Assembly (NCBI GenBank): GCA_020205615.1
Contig: CM035165.1
Span: 91,388,005 to 91,452,004, forward strand
From: Panax quinquefolius
Taxonomy: Eukaryota > Streptophyta > Magnoliopsida > Apiales > Araliaceae
Reading direction: 5' to 3'
Length of the DNA: 64,000 nucleotides
Shown here: in pieces, positions 12,776 to 25,009 of the stretch
Layout: every line of letters starts with the position of its first letter
Numbering within the stretch: position 1 is the first letter of the stretch
Notes under the pieces: generated by a model
Told to the model about the DNA's origin: nothing
The model's database searches: none
The model's input: only the letters and a program-made list of their open reading frames with translations
Translations under genes and position numbers: made by a program

Positions 12776-14041
12776 CAAAGGTATTGTAATAAGTTTTTTA
12801 TGGAAAGAAAATTAGTATAATATAATTTTATAAAGAAATATAAGTTAATAAGGAACCAGTCAAAATAAGATCGTTTTATATAATATTAGTATGTTATTTT
12901 TATTGAAATATATATACAATAATTAAAGTTTAATTAAAATTATATTATACTTGGATAATATAGTTTAAGAAAAAGAAAATTCTAACCATATTATTTTCAT
13001 AAATTAATTTGTAACTATTATTAAAATATGAGTGTAGTTATATTTCAAGTATAAGTATGATTTTATTATTAGTAGGTAGTACATATAATTTTAGAAGAAA
13101 ATTATTTTCTTCTGAAAATCACCTTATCAAATATTAAACTATATTATTATTATAATATATATATATATATAGGTATAAAATAATACATTAACCAATATAA
13201 GGTTTGATTCAATTGTTAAATTAAAATTTAATTATTGAAAACAAATTACTCTTTTCAATAATATATTTATAAAAAATACAATAAAACTAAACAACATACA
13301 GTCATATAATATGGTGATTTGGAATAAAAATAAGTAATTTAATTTTACAATTATACAATCATAAGATCATCTTATCTAATATTATTTTGTTGTTATTATT
13401 ATTATTATTATTAAATTCAAAATATGATTATATTACAAATATAAGTAATTTTAGGATAAGATCCCACAGAACACATACTGAAATAGTTTTTACTCATAAA
13501 ATCCCAAATTAATTCTTTCGATTATGACTTTTTTAAGTCAAATGATTTTTTTAGAATTAATAATTAAGCGTATATAAATATATTTTAAAATTATAAAATT
13601 GATATTAGTAATAAACTTTGTATATACTTTCTTTTGATTATAATCTCTTCAACTATATTTTAGCAAAAATAGTAAAAGATTAGTTTAAAAATGGTCAATT
13701 TGACTTTTAAAAAGTGAAAACCGAAAGCGATTAATTTGGAGACGAGGAAAATCTTAAATTAGGACAAATCATTTAGATATGACTTGGAGCTATAATAGTA
13801 AAAGAACAAATTATTGAAATCAATAAAACAAATTTTCAACCTCAAATAAATCCATTCCTTCATAGTGATTGAAGAAAAATCTAAAGAAAATAACTTAATG
13901 CGTTTGTAAGTTTAGAAGGATGGGATGCGAAGGGGAAGGAGTAAGAAAGGATGGGAAGAGATTATAATTTTCCCTTATAATGTTCGTGAGTTTTAAAAAT
14001 AAAAGGAATTGATGCGATTTTAATGATATTTTTTCTTATTT
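12776..14041. other. AT-rich DNA without a gene
   Basis: Long A/T tracts with a (TA)n run near 13155 and an (ATT)n run near 13395. At about 13905-14045 there is a repeat with 'GTTTGTAAGTTTAGAAGGATG' and 'TTTGTGAGTTTAGAAAGAAGG' motifs, related to sequence at about 37430-37590 and its duplicate near 59030-59190. No coding evidence. Confidence 0.5.
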
Positions 14042-14066
14042 GTGAGTTTAGAAAGAAGGAAGAGGG

Positions 14067-14089
<23 letters not shown>

Positions 14090-14097
<8 letters not shown>

Positions 14098-14181
14098 CCA
14101 AAATGACTCAAATCGCTGCATTTCGGCAAGGAGGGTATATATATCCAAAATGACTCAAATCGCTGCATTTCGGCAAGGAGG
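14090..14181. repeat. 46-bp direct tandem duplication
   Basis: Two adjacent, essentially identical copies (14090-14135 and 14136-14181) of a unit that begins with a TA run and ends in GCTGCATTTCGGCAAGGAGGG. Replication slippage anchored in the adjacent (TA)n tract is the likely origin. Confidence 0.85.
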
Positions 14182-14417
14182 GAATAGAATGGATGTGTGT
14201 ATAGATTTACTCAGATTATATTGATAGTTCGTACATGATAACAGTTGAGTTACAGCAATTGCTACAGAACATCCTTTCCTAACCATAGCTGCATTACCAT
14301 GTAAATTAATTTCTAAACTTGCAAGTTAATAAAATTACAAGAAAAAAGCTTTGCTTCATGTGTAAAAGAATTTTACTACAAAAAAATTAAAATGTGAAAA
14401 TACAAAAAATGTTGTCT

Positions 14418-15671
14418 TTAATAAGTGGGAGGGGATCTGTGATAGGCTGAGATTGTTGATGGAAAAAACATTTGTCTGACTCCTGCCTTAATAATGAGAA
14501 AAATGATAGCTGATGCATCCTGTGAAGTGAAAAAGTATTAAAAAAATCAATATCTTTTTATCATTTTAATTCTGTGTATTAGCATAATATAGAGGAAGAA
14601 CATAATGTGCTCAAATAGTTGTGTAAAAATGGTACATACTGAAATCAATCTAGCCCCAAGCCATGCGCGTTTTGGTGAAGGAAGTGGTAGTAATAAGCGA
14701 CCAACACCATAAATTGCCACCGAGAAGAAATGAAGAACCAAGCTCAATGGTTGGGAGTTTAGACCAGACAGCAGAGCAATCGGACCATTTGAGAAATGCC
14801 TCCAAGGCTCAAGTAATCAAAACACGCTTGGCGCATTTCATTTCTTGCTTGATTACGTGATGCACAAAATACCTAATAAAGGGCACCTGCCAATCTGTTT
14901 ATTGTTGATGCCACTGGCTGCAAATAACACAATGCAAGAAGATATTAGCTAATAATATTCCAACTTTTCTTGAAACTAGGCTTAATTGGTTGAGTTTTGA
15001 TACTGTTACTTGTACTAAACTGCTGCAAGATAAAAAATTTAACTATCCTTGCGTAAAGTGCAAAATGCCTCGAGATATTTTCTCAAGGAAGGTGCATCAT
15101 TGAAGTCGCGTATTGGCCTAAGAAGATCGCGAAGCACAACAATAGTAGATAGAGCAACTGTCATTCCTCTTCCAGTTAAAGGATGTCGCATGTTGAATGC
15201 ATCTCCTAGTAAGAGTGCTCCAGGAATCGGATAAGGATCAGCTGGCATTCTTCTGTTCGCCATTTTTCTTATGTTTCCTTCTTCAATTGCTGTTATGAAG
15301 GCCTTGTTTAGATCAAGAGGAATCTAAAATGCACAAAACCATTGATCAGGATACACAAATATCACAAAACTAAAAGGCAAACTAAGATAGAGGCCTAGAA
15401 GACATTTGAAAATCACATATTAAGTTGTATGTTTCAATACAAGGAAATTATATATACCTGAGGAGCCACCACAATTTTCAAATAATGTGACATATCACTA
15501 TTGCCAATAGAGGGTACCTTTTGTTCAAGTATATCAACATCGAATCTCAGTGCTACTAATGCGATATAACAAGATGGGCGAAGGATTTGCTAAGATAATA
15601 TGTCCATGATTTGGATATGGAAGTTGACAGTTTTTTAAGATCATGGAAATAAAATGTGATGGAATTTCAAC
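14418..15671 (-). pseudogene. SQE: Squalene epoxidase (SQE) pseudogene, 3' exons
   Basis: Four C-terminal exons of a plant squalene monooxygenase. In coding order: 15671-15458 (VEIPSHF...LKNCQLPYPNHGHIILANPSPIL, ...VPSIGNSDMSHYLK), 15323-15048 (FAD-binding motif GDAFNMRHPLTGRGM, then LRKYLEAFCTLRK), 14917-14640 (PVASTIN, FDYLSLGG, SLVLHFFSVAIYGVGRLLLP, GARLIS; the C-terminal membrane-associated region) and 14519-14418 (IIKAGVRQMFFPSTISAYHRS, stop). SQE oxidises squalene to 2,3-oxidosqualene on the ER, feeding sterols and triterpenes. Damage seen: an apparent 5-bp deletion after STEIRC in the first of these exons, a TAG after AGALY, a 1-bp frameshift after YLSLGGIS, and a donor reading GA after the TLRK exon. 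The usual GGGM and ALSD are GRGM and ALST. The gene continues upstream at 26455-26924 beyond a retrotransposon. Confidence 0.9.
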
Positions 15672-15769
15672 CTGCATAAATAAATTGATTCCATTATATT
15701 CAGTAGAAGAATACAACAACAAGATAAAGAACTACTATTTTTGCCATGAAAAAATTATAAGGTTGCAGA

Positions 15770-15774
15770 TCTTT
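15770..15774. repeat. Target site duplication TCTTT, left
   Basis: TCTTT directly precedes the 5' LTR and is repeated at 26450-26454 directly after the 3' LTR. Confidence 0.85.
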
Positions 15775-16334
15775 TATGAGACCCCAGATTTTATGAATAA
15801 AGATTTAAATTTCTCGAAATATTTTTTTGAATATTATGGTGTGGATTTGATATAATGTTATAGTTGTGGGTAGTATTTATAATTTTGCAAAAGTATGCAA
15901 GTTGTTGTATTATATTCGATTGGTGGGGAATATTCGTTTTAGCGAGGAATATTAGATGCAATGTAATCATTGGTGGATCCCTAACGAAATTATTGTCGAA
16001 TTGAGAAAGCGACAAAAATATTTTTATTAAAAATAACGTACGGAAGTTTTCTCAGATTATCTTGTTGAACTACTTTCGGTAGTAAAAAAGTACATTAATC
16101 TGGCGTGGTTGCACAAGTAGTACTTGCGGTATTAATTATTGATGCTTATGTGAGAAGTTACTCAATTTTGCTTATTTTATAGACCCCCATTTACCTATTT
16201 TTCAAAATAATCGGTAGAAATTATTTAAAGGTGAGGGCCACATGTGGGGCCCATATGTGTTGAAAAACTGATTTTAGAAATGGGGTGGGAGGGAGTTACG
16301 TATAGGGGATGGAGTTAATATATATAAGTATGTG

Positions 16335-16342
<8 letters not shown>

Positions 16343-16373
<31 letters not shown>
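16343..16373. repeat. (TA)n microsatellite in LTR
   Basis: A run of TA dinucleotides. Similar runs at 16502-16549 and 16660-16710 in this LTR and at 24482-24526 and 24643-24686 in the 3' LTR differ in length, as expected of an unstable microsatellite. Confidence 0.9.
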
Positions 16374-16376
<3 letters not shown>

Positions 16377-16498
16377 GTTGTGTGTGTGAGTGAGAAATTG
16401 TGGAAAAGAAGTGAGAATGATGTGTGTGGATGTGGATGTGTGTGATGTGGACATGTTGGTGGGAAAGTAAGAAATGTGTATGTGAGTGGTGGAGTGTG

Positions 16499-16553
<55 letters not shown>

Positions 16554-16657
16554 GTGAGTGGATATTGGTGGAGGAACATGTGGGGTTATGATGGAAGAAA
16601 GAAAAATGGGTGTGATAGGTGATGTATGTGGTGGGTGGCGAAATTGGTGGAAAAAAG

Positions 16658-16711
<54 letters not shown>

Positions 16712-16714
<3 letters not shown>

Positions 16715-18712
16715 AAAACCCAACTTTTGAATAAAGATTAATTTTTATAAATATTATTTTTGAATATTATGGAGTGAAATTGATATAATAGTTGTGGGTA
16801 ATATTTATAAATTTTGCAAAATCTGTGAGTTGTTATATAATATTCGATTGGTGGGGAATATTCGTTTTAACGAGGAATATTAGTACAATGGCACAATCAT
16901 TAGTGGACCCACAACGGAATTATTGTCGGATTGAGAAAATGACAAAAATACTTTATGATAATAATAAATGGAAGTTTTACCGTTAAGCTGTTGAAACATC
17001 CAGGTGTTAAAGAAATCTGAATGTCTGGCGTGGTTGCATAGTAGTAATACCGGTATTAATTATTGATGCTTAAATGATAAGTCACTCGGTTTTGTTGGTA
17101 TTATTAATGTAATAATCTGAGAAAATCTTTTTATATAAAGCAGAATACTTTTATAAAGCTATTTGTTTTATTAGACAATAATTAGAATATATTATATTTT
17201 ATTATGCATAGTGTTTTGCGTAGTGCTGCATAGTGTTTGCATAGTAAAATCTTTTATAAAGTTATTCGTTTTATTAGATTATAAATAGAATATATTATAT
17301 TTTATTTTGCTTTAAATATGGACCGTCAGATTAAAGTAAATCAATCTCTAAATAGATTCATGAGTTAGTTACTATGCATTCTATTTTTCTATAAATAGAA
17401 GCTCATTCATTCATTATTTTCTTACTTAATTCAAAAAACTAGAGAGATAAACTATAGAGAGAAAGAAGAAAGTATTCTCGCTACTTCACTACTTATATAT
17501 CCGAAGACTTTCTTCTTAAGGTAGGGAACATTATTTGTTATATTAAGTAAGGGGTGTTATTCTTTCTTATTCATGAAAGGAAGCTATTGTTGTTATTCCA
17601 TTGCTTATTATTACATTTGGAATATCCGCAATACATCCAGAAGTACCGCATGCGTGGTGATTTCTTTTGTTATTCCATTCTTTATTATACTCGGTTGGTT
17701 AAAGTTTTGACTTCATACTCCATGAAATTAGTAGAATATCCTTGATATTTGCGCTTCATCCGATATCTTTTCATGGAAATATTCTTCTGATCGTTCTTGA
17801 ATTTTACTCTACAAAGCAGTATCATGTTGACAATTTGGACATTAGTAGTTCTTGGTCAAATTAATTCTTGAACTTGTCTTATTGAATTCTTATATCATTG
17901 TCATCATCCTCATGTTTATATTATGTTGAAAGTCATATGTGGCCTGTAGTGCATATATGGACTTGGTATGATTATGACCAAGGATTATTTGGTGTAATCA
18001 TAGTAGTAATGTTACAAATGATGTGGTAAAAGTCCTCATTGGCCCGTAGTGCATTGATGGGATGAGTTGTTGGCATGATCATGACCATTAATGAATACCA
18101 CAAATATTCTTGGCCCGTAGTGCATGGATAATTGTGGTCGTGATACTAAAGAATATCCTTGGCGTAGTAGTGCGGGGTGATTCGATGATGTGGAATATTT
18201 ATTAAGTGAGTCTCGTGATAATGATGATGAAAAACCATTTAAATCATAAAAGATAGTAGATTTTATTTTCTACTTGACTCTTTTAATGGATTGCTTGTTC
18301 AGCTATGATTAAACTTGATGTACATTATATTTTATCGGTTTAACATTGTTGGAGACTAATGATAATTTATTACGCATTATCTTAGTCATAATATTTCTTC
18401 TTTGGGCTAGTTGAGCTCACCTTTTCTTTCACCTTTGTTCTCTAGGGGAAATGAGAATATAAGCTTGGACGAGTCGGAGGCGGAGTGATGGTCCGGAGAG
18501 GATAGCATTAGTAGTCCTCACTATTTTGTGAAATAGTGTGATAATAATTGTAATGAGGACTCCTTTTGAGTTTGTATAATCTCTAGTAGATAATATTTGT
18601 ATTCAAACTCACAGTTTATGTTTGTCATATTGTACACGACAGTTGTATTAGTAAGTTGTATTTGAATTTTGTACCATGTATCTGATGACCCAAGATGGGT
18701 GATGTATACCTT
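16712..18712 (+). mobile_element. LTR nested within the 5' LTR
   Basis: It begins TGTAAAACCC inside a (TA)n tract and runs through all landmarks of the family: 'GTTGTGGGTAATATTTATA', a TATA box near 17388, leader purines, GTAGTGCAT repeats near 17940-18180, and GATGTATACC near 18701. It then breaks off into another TA tract before the usual ...GGGGGCGTCACA end. Both borders lie in TA repeats, so it may have inserted into the microsatellite, or have been joined by recombination between microsatellites. It is diverged from the host LTR, and target duplications cannot be defined in TA sequence. Confidence 0.75.
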
Positions 18713-20501
18713 ATATATATATATATATATATATGTATTATATTTTGTCTTGCTTTGTTATGATTGGTTGAAGGTTTGACAACTTGAATATGTAGTATCA
18801 AAACTTTCATCCGTGAGTCTTTGAATTATTTCATCTGTGAAGAAATCCTTACACAGTGCCTTTCCATTCTCCTATAAATAGAAGCTCATTCCTTCATTAT
18901 TTCTTAAGAATTCACTGAAACTCTAGAGAGAGAAAATTTTAGAGAAAAAGAAGAAAAGTATCCTGCTACTTCCCTACTTTTATATCCAGTTTGTTTTACG
19001 GTAAGGGATATTATTTGTTGTATTCGTAAGGGGTATTATTTCTTTCGTATTCATGAAGAGAAATTTTGTTATTCCATTCTTTATTATTACATTGGAATAA
19101 CAAGTATCTGTGCTACTACCTATACTTGGTGAAATTCTTACATTATTCCATTCTTTATCATTATGTTGGAATAAATACATGCAATCTGCATGCATGCATG
19201 GTGACTTCATTATTATTCCGTTCTTTATTATTACATTGGAACATCACATCTATGCTTTATGCATGACTGGTTCGTTCTTTATTATTTACATTGGAACATC
19301 ACATGCGTATTTACTACGACTGGTTCCATTATTTATCATTTTGTTGGAACATCACATAAATGCGTTTACACATGACTGGTTCCGTTATTTATTATTTTGT
19401 TGGAATAACACACTCGTATGCGATCTATCGCATGCACAGTGATTTCTTTTGTTATTCCATTCTTTATTATACTCGGTGAGGTTAAAGTTGTGACTTCTAT
19501 ACTCCATGAAATTAGTAGAATATCCTTGATATTTGCGCTTCATCCAGTATCTTTCATGGAAATATTCTTCTGAGCATTCTTGAATTTTATTCCACAAAGA
19601 AGTATCATGTTGACAATTTGGACGTTATTGATTTCTGGATAAATTAATTCTTGAACTTGTTTAATTGAATTCTTATATCATTGTCATCATCCTCATGTTT
19701 ATAATATGTTGAAAGTCAAATACGTGGCTTTGTAGTGCATAGATAGACTTGGTATGATTATGACTGAGGATTATTCGGTATAATCATGGCCGTAATGTTA
19801 CAAATGATGTGGTAAAAAGTTCTCATTAGCCGTAGTGCATTGATGGACAGTTGTTGGCATGATCATGACCATTGATGAATACACGAATATCCTTGGCCCG
19901 TAGTGCATGGATAATTTGTGGTCGTGATACTAATGAATATCCTTGGTCGTAGTGCAGGGATGAGGTGGATTATTTATTAAGCTGAGTTCCAGCGATAAAA
20001 GTGATGAAAAACCTTTTAAATCATAAAAGATAGTAGATTTTATTCTCTACTTGACTCTTTTAATAGATTGTTTGTTCCGCTGCAGTTAAACTTGATGTTT
20101 GTTATATTGTATCAGTTTAACACTATTTAAGGCTAATGATAATTTAGTTTGCATTATCTTAGTCATAATATTTCTTACTGGGCTAGTTGAGCTCACCCTT
20201 TCTTTCACTGTTCTCTTCGGGAAATGAGAACGTAGCTGGGACGAGTCGGGGAACGGAGTGATGGTCCTAGATGGTGTATTAGTATTCCTCACTATTCTGT
20301 TAAATAGTGTGACAATAAATGTAATGAGGACACAATTGAGTGTGGATATTGTCTAGATGACAATATTTGTGTTAAAACTCACAGCATTTATTTTGTCGTA
20401 TTTTACACGACAGTTGTATAATTAAGATTATATTTGTATTATGTACCATGTATTTGGCGACTGAGAATAGGTGATGTATACCTATTTTGTGGGCGTCACA
20501 G

Positions 20502-20519
20502 TTGGTATCAAAGCTTAGG
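20502..20519 (+). promoter_or_regulatory. Primer binding site (tRNA-iMet type)
   Basis: TTGGTATCAAAGCTTAGG, one base after the 5' LTR, resembles the TGGTATCAGAGC site complementary to plant initiator-Met tRNA, with one mismatch in the core. Its place fixes the LTR end and the + orientation. Confidence 0.8.
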
Positions 20520-20687
20520 GATATGATCCCTGGCTGAGATGTGAGACAAGAACTAGGAGGGGAGAGACGGGGAATTCCTTCGCTAGTATGATCTACCTAA
20601 GTTTACTTGTTATTTAATTGGTCGGTCAGAGTATAGGGATAATATGTTATATGTTATTTAACCCTTGTTTTGTGGTAGTATTTGAAA

Positions 20688-21336
20688 ATGGCAACTGAAA
20701 ATGTCAACAATGGAGTGAATGAGACCGTGGAGACACCTCTAATCACCAACCAGGATAATGTAATATCAGGCGAAGAAGGAATTAGAGATATCCATGTGGT
20801 GAGGGAAGAATTAATAGTTGCACCCGAGCTAGTCGCAGAGGTAGCAGCTAAGAGTGAGGAAGAATAGGAACTTGAGGATAATTTATTAGAAGAAATTTTT
20901 GATCAAAATGTAGAACTGCAAGATCGTATTCGTGAGTTAGAAGAACAGGTTGAAGAACGGTAAGCGGTCGTGGAACAAAAGGATGCAACAATTCAAAATT
21001 GGGTTACCCGATATGTGATGCTCGAACAAAATCACGCTTTGGCAGAGTGTAGGATATTAAGGTTGGAATCTGAGAATTCAAATATCAAGGATCAGCTGAA
21101 AGAAGAAACAACTGAACGAGTGAGAATGAAGGATGCGTGGGTAAAAGCCGCACGACATGTTGATATTGTAGAAAGAGACGTTCGATCCAAAAAGGCAAAA
21201 ATAGATGATATACATTTCTCTTTTTGGACAGCAATTGGAAGAACCCAACATCGAGTTTTGAGTTACCCTGTACAGAGTGGTCAATCTCAATTCGATATGG
21301 ATCGAAGATTGATGATTCAGATCATGAATCAGGAGT
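20688..21336 (+). pseudogene. gag relic of the gypsy element
   Basis: From ATG at 20688 the frame reads MATENVNNGVNETVE..., is acidic, and passes into a helical coiled-coil-like stretch (LLEEIFDQNVELQDRIRELEEQVEER; then QNHALAECRILRLESENSNIKDQLKEE) ending at a TAA at 21336. In-frame stops near 20866 and 20962 break it. No CCHC zinc knuckle is seen, so part of gag is missing. Assignment as gag rests on its position between primer binding site and protease, not on a clear family match. Confidence 0.6.
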
Positions 21337-21405
21337 AAGATGAAGCAGTTGAGGGTGGAATATACCCTATAGAAAAGTCAATTCTAACGATAGTGATGAC
21401 ACCAA

Positions 21406-21790
21406 ATGCTACCCCAGACAAGTAAAAGTCGGGTAGTTCAAAGGAGAGCGGTTGTCATGACTTCCCAACAAGTGAGGAACCCAAATGAAGTTATCACAAG
21501 TAAGCTTATCATAAATTCTAGCGAAGTCTATACCGTGTTAGATACCTATTCTACTCACTCTTTTATTTCACCTAGTTGTGTTCAATGTTTGAAGTTAACT
21601 CTGAAGAAGTTAGACTTTGATATATCTGTTTCAACTCAGTTGGGAGAAACCTTCGTTACCTCCACTATTTATAAATCTTGTTCAAATTAACACTTTCACG
21701 TTACCTGTCGATCTTATCTCTTTGAAAATACTTGCCTTTGATGTGATTTTAGGAATCGATTGGTTAACTACTCATCATGCTTTTTGAAAG
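21406..21790 (+). pseudogene. Retropepsin-like protease relic
   Basis: The reading 'KLIINSSEVYTVLDTYSTHSFISPSCV' aligns with the Ty3 protease active site region (usually LxDSGATHSFIS); the catalytic D-S/T-G triad reads D-T-Y, so the Gly is lost. Further on are 'FTLPVDLISLKILAFDVILGIDWL', the C-terminal end of a plant gypsy protease, after a frame change near 21690. Confidence 0.75.
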
Positions 21791-21894
21791 GTTGTTAGCT
21801 TTCATACTCCTAACCAACCTGTTATGCAAATTCAAAGTAACCAAACCATTAAAGTCAATCATTGTCATATCAAGCCATAAGTAAAGAGCCCCGA

Positions 21895-22192
21895 TCCTTT
21901 CGTTGTTGACTTCCTTATGTGTGGAATGCGAAGCGGACTTTTCGTAGGAGGCGTTGTGAATAGCGATGGCAAGTTGATAGGTATCAATGTGACGTGTTAT
22001 CCAAGTCTTGGATAAAGTCGCGATTTTGAATGATATTTCTATCGTTAATAAATTTCCTGATGTATTCCTGAAAACTTCTAGCCTACCCCTAGAGCGTGAA
22101 ATCAAATTTTGTATTGACCCCGGTACAAAACCCATTTCTTAAACCCTTAAATATTTCTTTACTTAAAACGAACGTATCATGCGCCAAAGACG
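21895..22192 (+). pseudogene. RT N-terminal scar with internal deletion
   Basis: Pieces matching the start of a gypsy reverse transcriptase are visible in broken frames (about 22050-22137: a P-[L]-E-R-E-I-K-F segment followed by a D-P-G-T-K-P segment). Within about 55 bases the sequence is already at the end of RNase H. The catalytic palm (YxDD) and nearly all of RNase H are absent. Confidence 0.65.
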
Positions 22193-23772
22193 TTGGCTCG
22201 AGCTGTTAAAGATTACGATCGTACCATTCAATATCATCGTGGAAAAACGAACGTGGTAGCTGATGCGTTGAGTAAAAGATCGTATGCATTTACAAGTGCG
22301 AATATACGAACCCACGTGAAGATAACGAATATACGAGTAGAATCGACTTTAATCGATAAAGTTAAAGCCGCTCAAGCTACATACTCAGAGCAGATGAATG
22401 AAGAAGGTTCAAGAGGGCGTTATTCTAGAAACAAGAATCGATGATGAAGGAATACTTCGAGTCAACTCCAAACTTTGTGTTCCTAACGATCCTGAGTTAA
22501 AGTATAAAATCATGATGGAGGCGCACAACACACCGTTTATAATCTATCCTGGGAGTACCAAAATTTATCGTGATCTTCGTCATACATTTTGGTGGAGCAA
22601 TATGAAGAGAGAGATAGCATTGTTTATCTCAAGTTGTCTAACTTGTCAACGAGTCAAGGCGGAGCATCAAGTACCAAAAGGTCCATTGCAACCAATTGAA
22701 ATTCCAGAATGGAAGTGGGAGCACATTACCATAGATTTCGTTATTGGTCTTCCCAAGGTTTCTCAAGGCATTAATGCAATTTGGGTCATTGTTGATAGAT
22801 TGACCAAGTCTGCTCACTTCTTACCGATACGAGAAACTTATACACTTGAACGTCTTGCTCGTATGTACATAAACAAGGTTGTAAGATTGCATGGTATGCC
22901 AGTATCCATAGTTTCTGATCGAGACCCAAGATTCACTTTAAGATTTTGGGTTAGTTTGCAAAAAGCTATAGAGCGCGGTTACGATTTAGTTTCGGCATAT
23001 CATCCTCGAACGGGGCGGGAAGTCGGAGAGAGGGCGATTCAAACTCTTGAAGATCTATTAAGACTACGTGTCCTTGACTTGAGGAAGTTGGGACAAGTTC
23101 TTACCATTGGTGGAGTTTTCCTACAACAACAGTTATCAAACAAGTATTGGCATGGCTCCATTCGAGGCGTTGTATGGAAGAAAGTGTCATTCTCGATTAT
23201 CTTTGGGATGAGGTGGGTGAAGCAGCGTTGTTGGACCGGAGTTTGAATGCGTATGACTACGGGAAAAGATTCAAACGATCCAAGAACGTATAAAAACCTC
23301 ACAAGATCGATAAAAGAGTTATCTTTGGTCTTCATCGAAAGGGCGTAGAATTCGATATTGGAGACCATGTGTTGTTACGTGTTGCTCCATGGAAAGGAGT
23401 TACGAGTTTTGGAAAGAGAGAAAAGCTCAATCCTCGATTCATCGGCCCATTTTTAATCCTCGATCGAGTAGGAACTGTGGCCTATAGACTCGCTTTACAG
23501 TCAAGTATGTCTCGTGTTCATAACATTTTTTACATATCCATGTTACGTAAATATATGGAAGACCCGAACCACATTATTAAGTTAGAACCGGACGAAATAG
23601 CGGAAGATTTGACGTATGAAGAGGTTTCTGTTCAAATCTTGGATAAGAAGGAACATATTCTACGCTTAAAGGTTATACCTCAAGAGTTAGAATCTGACGA
23701 AGTGTCCTCATCTATTCGGCATACCAGGTACGTACGTAAATTTCGAGGGCGAAATTCCATAAGGAGGGGAGA
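22193..23772 (+). pseudogene. RNase H tail, integrase and C-terminal relic
   Basis: In order: RNase H end (YHRGKTNVVADALSKRS, about 22230); integrase zinc finger (HNTPF.IYPGSTKIYRDL, CLTCQ); core with TIDFVIGLP, VSDRDPRF and YHPRTGREVGERAIQTLEDLLR (D, D and E landmarks present although the last is altered from the usual T-D-G-Q-S-E-R); after a frameshift near 23090 the 'NNSYQ...FEALYG' segment in another frame; then 23369-23775 VLLRVAPWKG...FGKREKLNPRFIGPFLIL...VHNIFYISMLRKY, the GPY/F-type C-terminal module. The wording matches chromovirus-type plant Ty3 integrases, but I do not see a chromodomain. Confidence 0.85.
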
Positions 23773-23773
23773 T
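23761..23773 (+). promoter_or_regulatory. Polypurine tract
   Basis: AAGGAGGGGAGAT immediately precedes the 3' LTR start TGTGAGACCCC, the standard place for the plus-strand primer. Confidence 0.85.
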
Positions 23774-24479
23774 TGTGAGACCCCAGATTTTATGAATAAA
23801 GATTTAAATTTCTCGAAATATTTTTTTGAATATTATGGTGTGGATTTGATATAATGTTATAGTTATGGGTAGTATTTATAATTTTTGCAAAGTATGCAAG
23901 TTGTTGTATTATATTCGATTGGTCGGGGAATATTCGTTTTAGCAGGGAATATTCGTACAACGGCGCAATCATTGGTGGACACCACAACGGAATTATTGTC
24001 GGATTGAGAAAACGACCAAAAATATTTTATTAAAAATAACGGCGGAAGTTTTACCGTTAATACTGTTGAACTACTCGGTAGTAAAAGTACAATAATATGT
24101 GTGGTTGCATAGTAGCACACGGTATTGATTATTGATGCTTATGTGAGAAGTTACTCAATTTTGCTTATTTTATAGACCCCCATTTACCTATTTTTCAAAA
24201 TAATTGGTAGAAATTATTTAAAGATGGGGCCCACATGTGGGGCCCATATGTGTTGAAAAACTGATTTTAGAAATGGGGGTGGGAGAGAGTTACGTATAGG
24301 GGATGGAGTTAATATATATAAGTATGTGATGTGTGTATATATATATATGTATATGTTGTGTGTGTGAGTGGAAAATGGTGGAAAAGAAGTGAGAATGATG
24401 TGTGTGGATGTGGATGTGTGTGATGTGGACATGTTGGTGGGAAAGTAAGAAATGTGTATATGAGTGGTGGAGTGTGTGA

Positions 24480-24528
<49 letters not shown>

Positions 24529-24638
24529 GAGTAAGTGGATATTGGTGGAGGGAACATGTGGGGTTATGATGGAAGAAAGAAAAATGGGTGTGATGGGTGA
24601 TGTATGTGGTGGGTGACGAAATTGATGGAAAAAGGGAG

Positions 24639-24689
<51 letters not shown>

Positions 24690-24818
24690 TTTGTCTTGCT
24701 TTGTTATGATTGGTTGAAGGTTTGACAATTTGAATATGTAGTATCAAAATTTTCATCCGTGAGTCTTTGAATTATTTCATCTATGAAGAAATCCTTACAC
24801 AGTGCATTTCCATTCTCC

Positions 24819-24827
24819 TATAAATAG
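24819..24827 (+). promoter_or_regulatory. TATA box of the 3' LTR
   Basis: TATAAATAG with the conserved downstream GAAGCTCATTCC and GAGAAAG leader. Transcription from it would run rightwards, antisense to the SQE exons at 26455-26924 about 1.6 kb away. Confidence 0.6.
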
Positions 24828-25009
24828 AAGCTCATTCCTTCATTATTTCTTACGAATTCACTGAAACTCTAGAGAAAGAAAATTTTAGAGAGAAAGAAGA
24901 AAAGTATTCTGCTACTTCCCTACTCTTATATCCAGTTTCTTTTACGGTAAGGGATATTATTTGTTGTATTCGTAAGGGGTATTATTTCTTTCGTATTCAT
25001 GAAGAGAAA

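Larger units (their letters stand above)
15775..20500 (+). repeat. 5' LTR of the SQE-inserted gypsy element, with nested LTR
   Basis: It starts TATGAGACCCCAG and ends GGGCGTCACA just before the primer binding site. It matches the 3' LTR at 23774-26449 through the TA-rich region near 16650, resumes at about 18735 (ATTATATTTTGTCTTGC) and continues to 20500. The roughly 2-kb excess is another LTR copy at 16712-18712. Confidence 0.88.

Noticed and set aside
19066..19442. Overlapping ORFs with repeated 'LFHSLLLHWN' / 'FFIITLEHH' pattern
   Set aside because: They translate the LTR repeat array (also at 872-1126 and 25058-25446); the pattern repeats with the DNA unit in more than one frame and has no start or family match.
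20501..23773. Functional autonomous retrotransposon
   Set aside because: The protease DTG is lost, the RT core is deleted, and stops and frameshifts occur in gag and integrase.
16343..24690. ORFs made of alternating Ile/Tyr or His/Thr in TA and CA tracts
   Set aside because: They are translations of microsatellites (also near 14042, 18720, 24309, 54834 and 60736) and carry no protein information.
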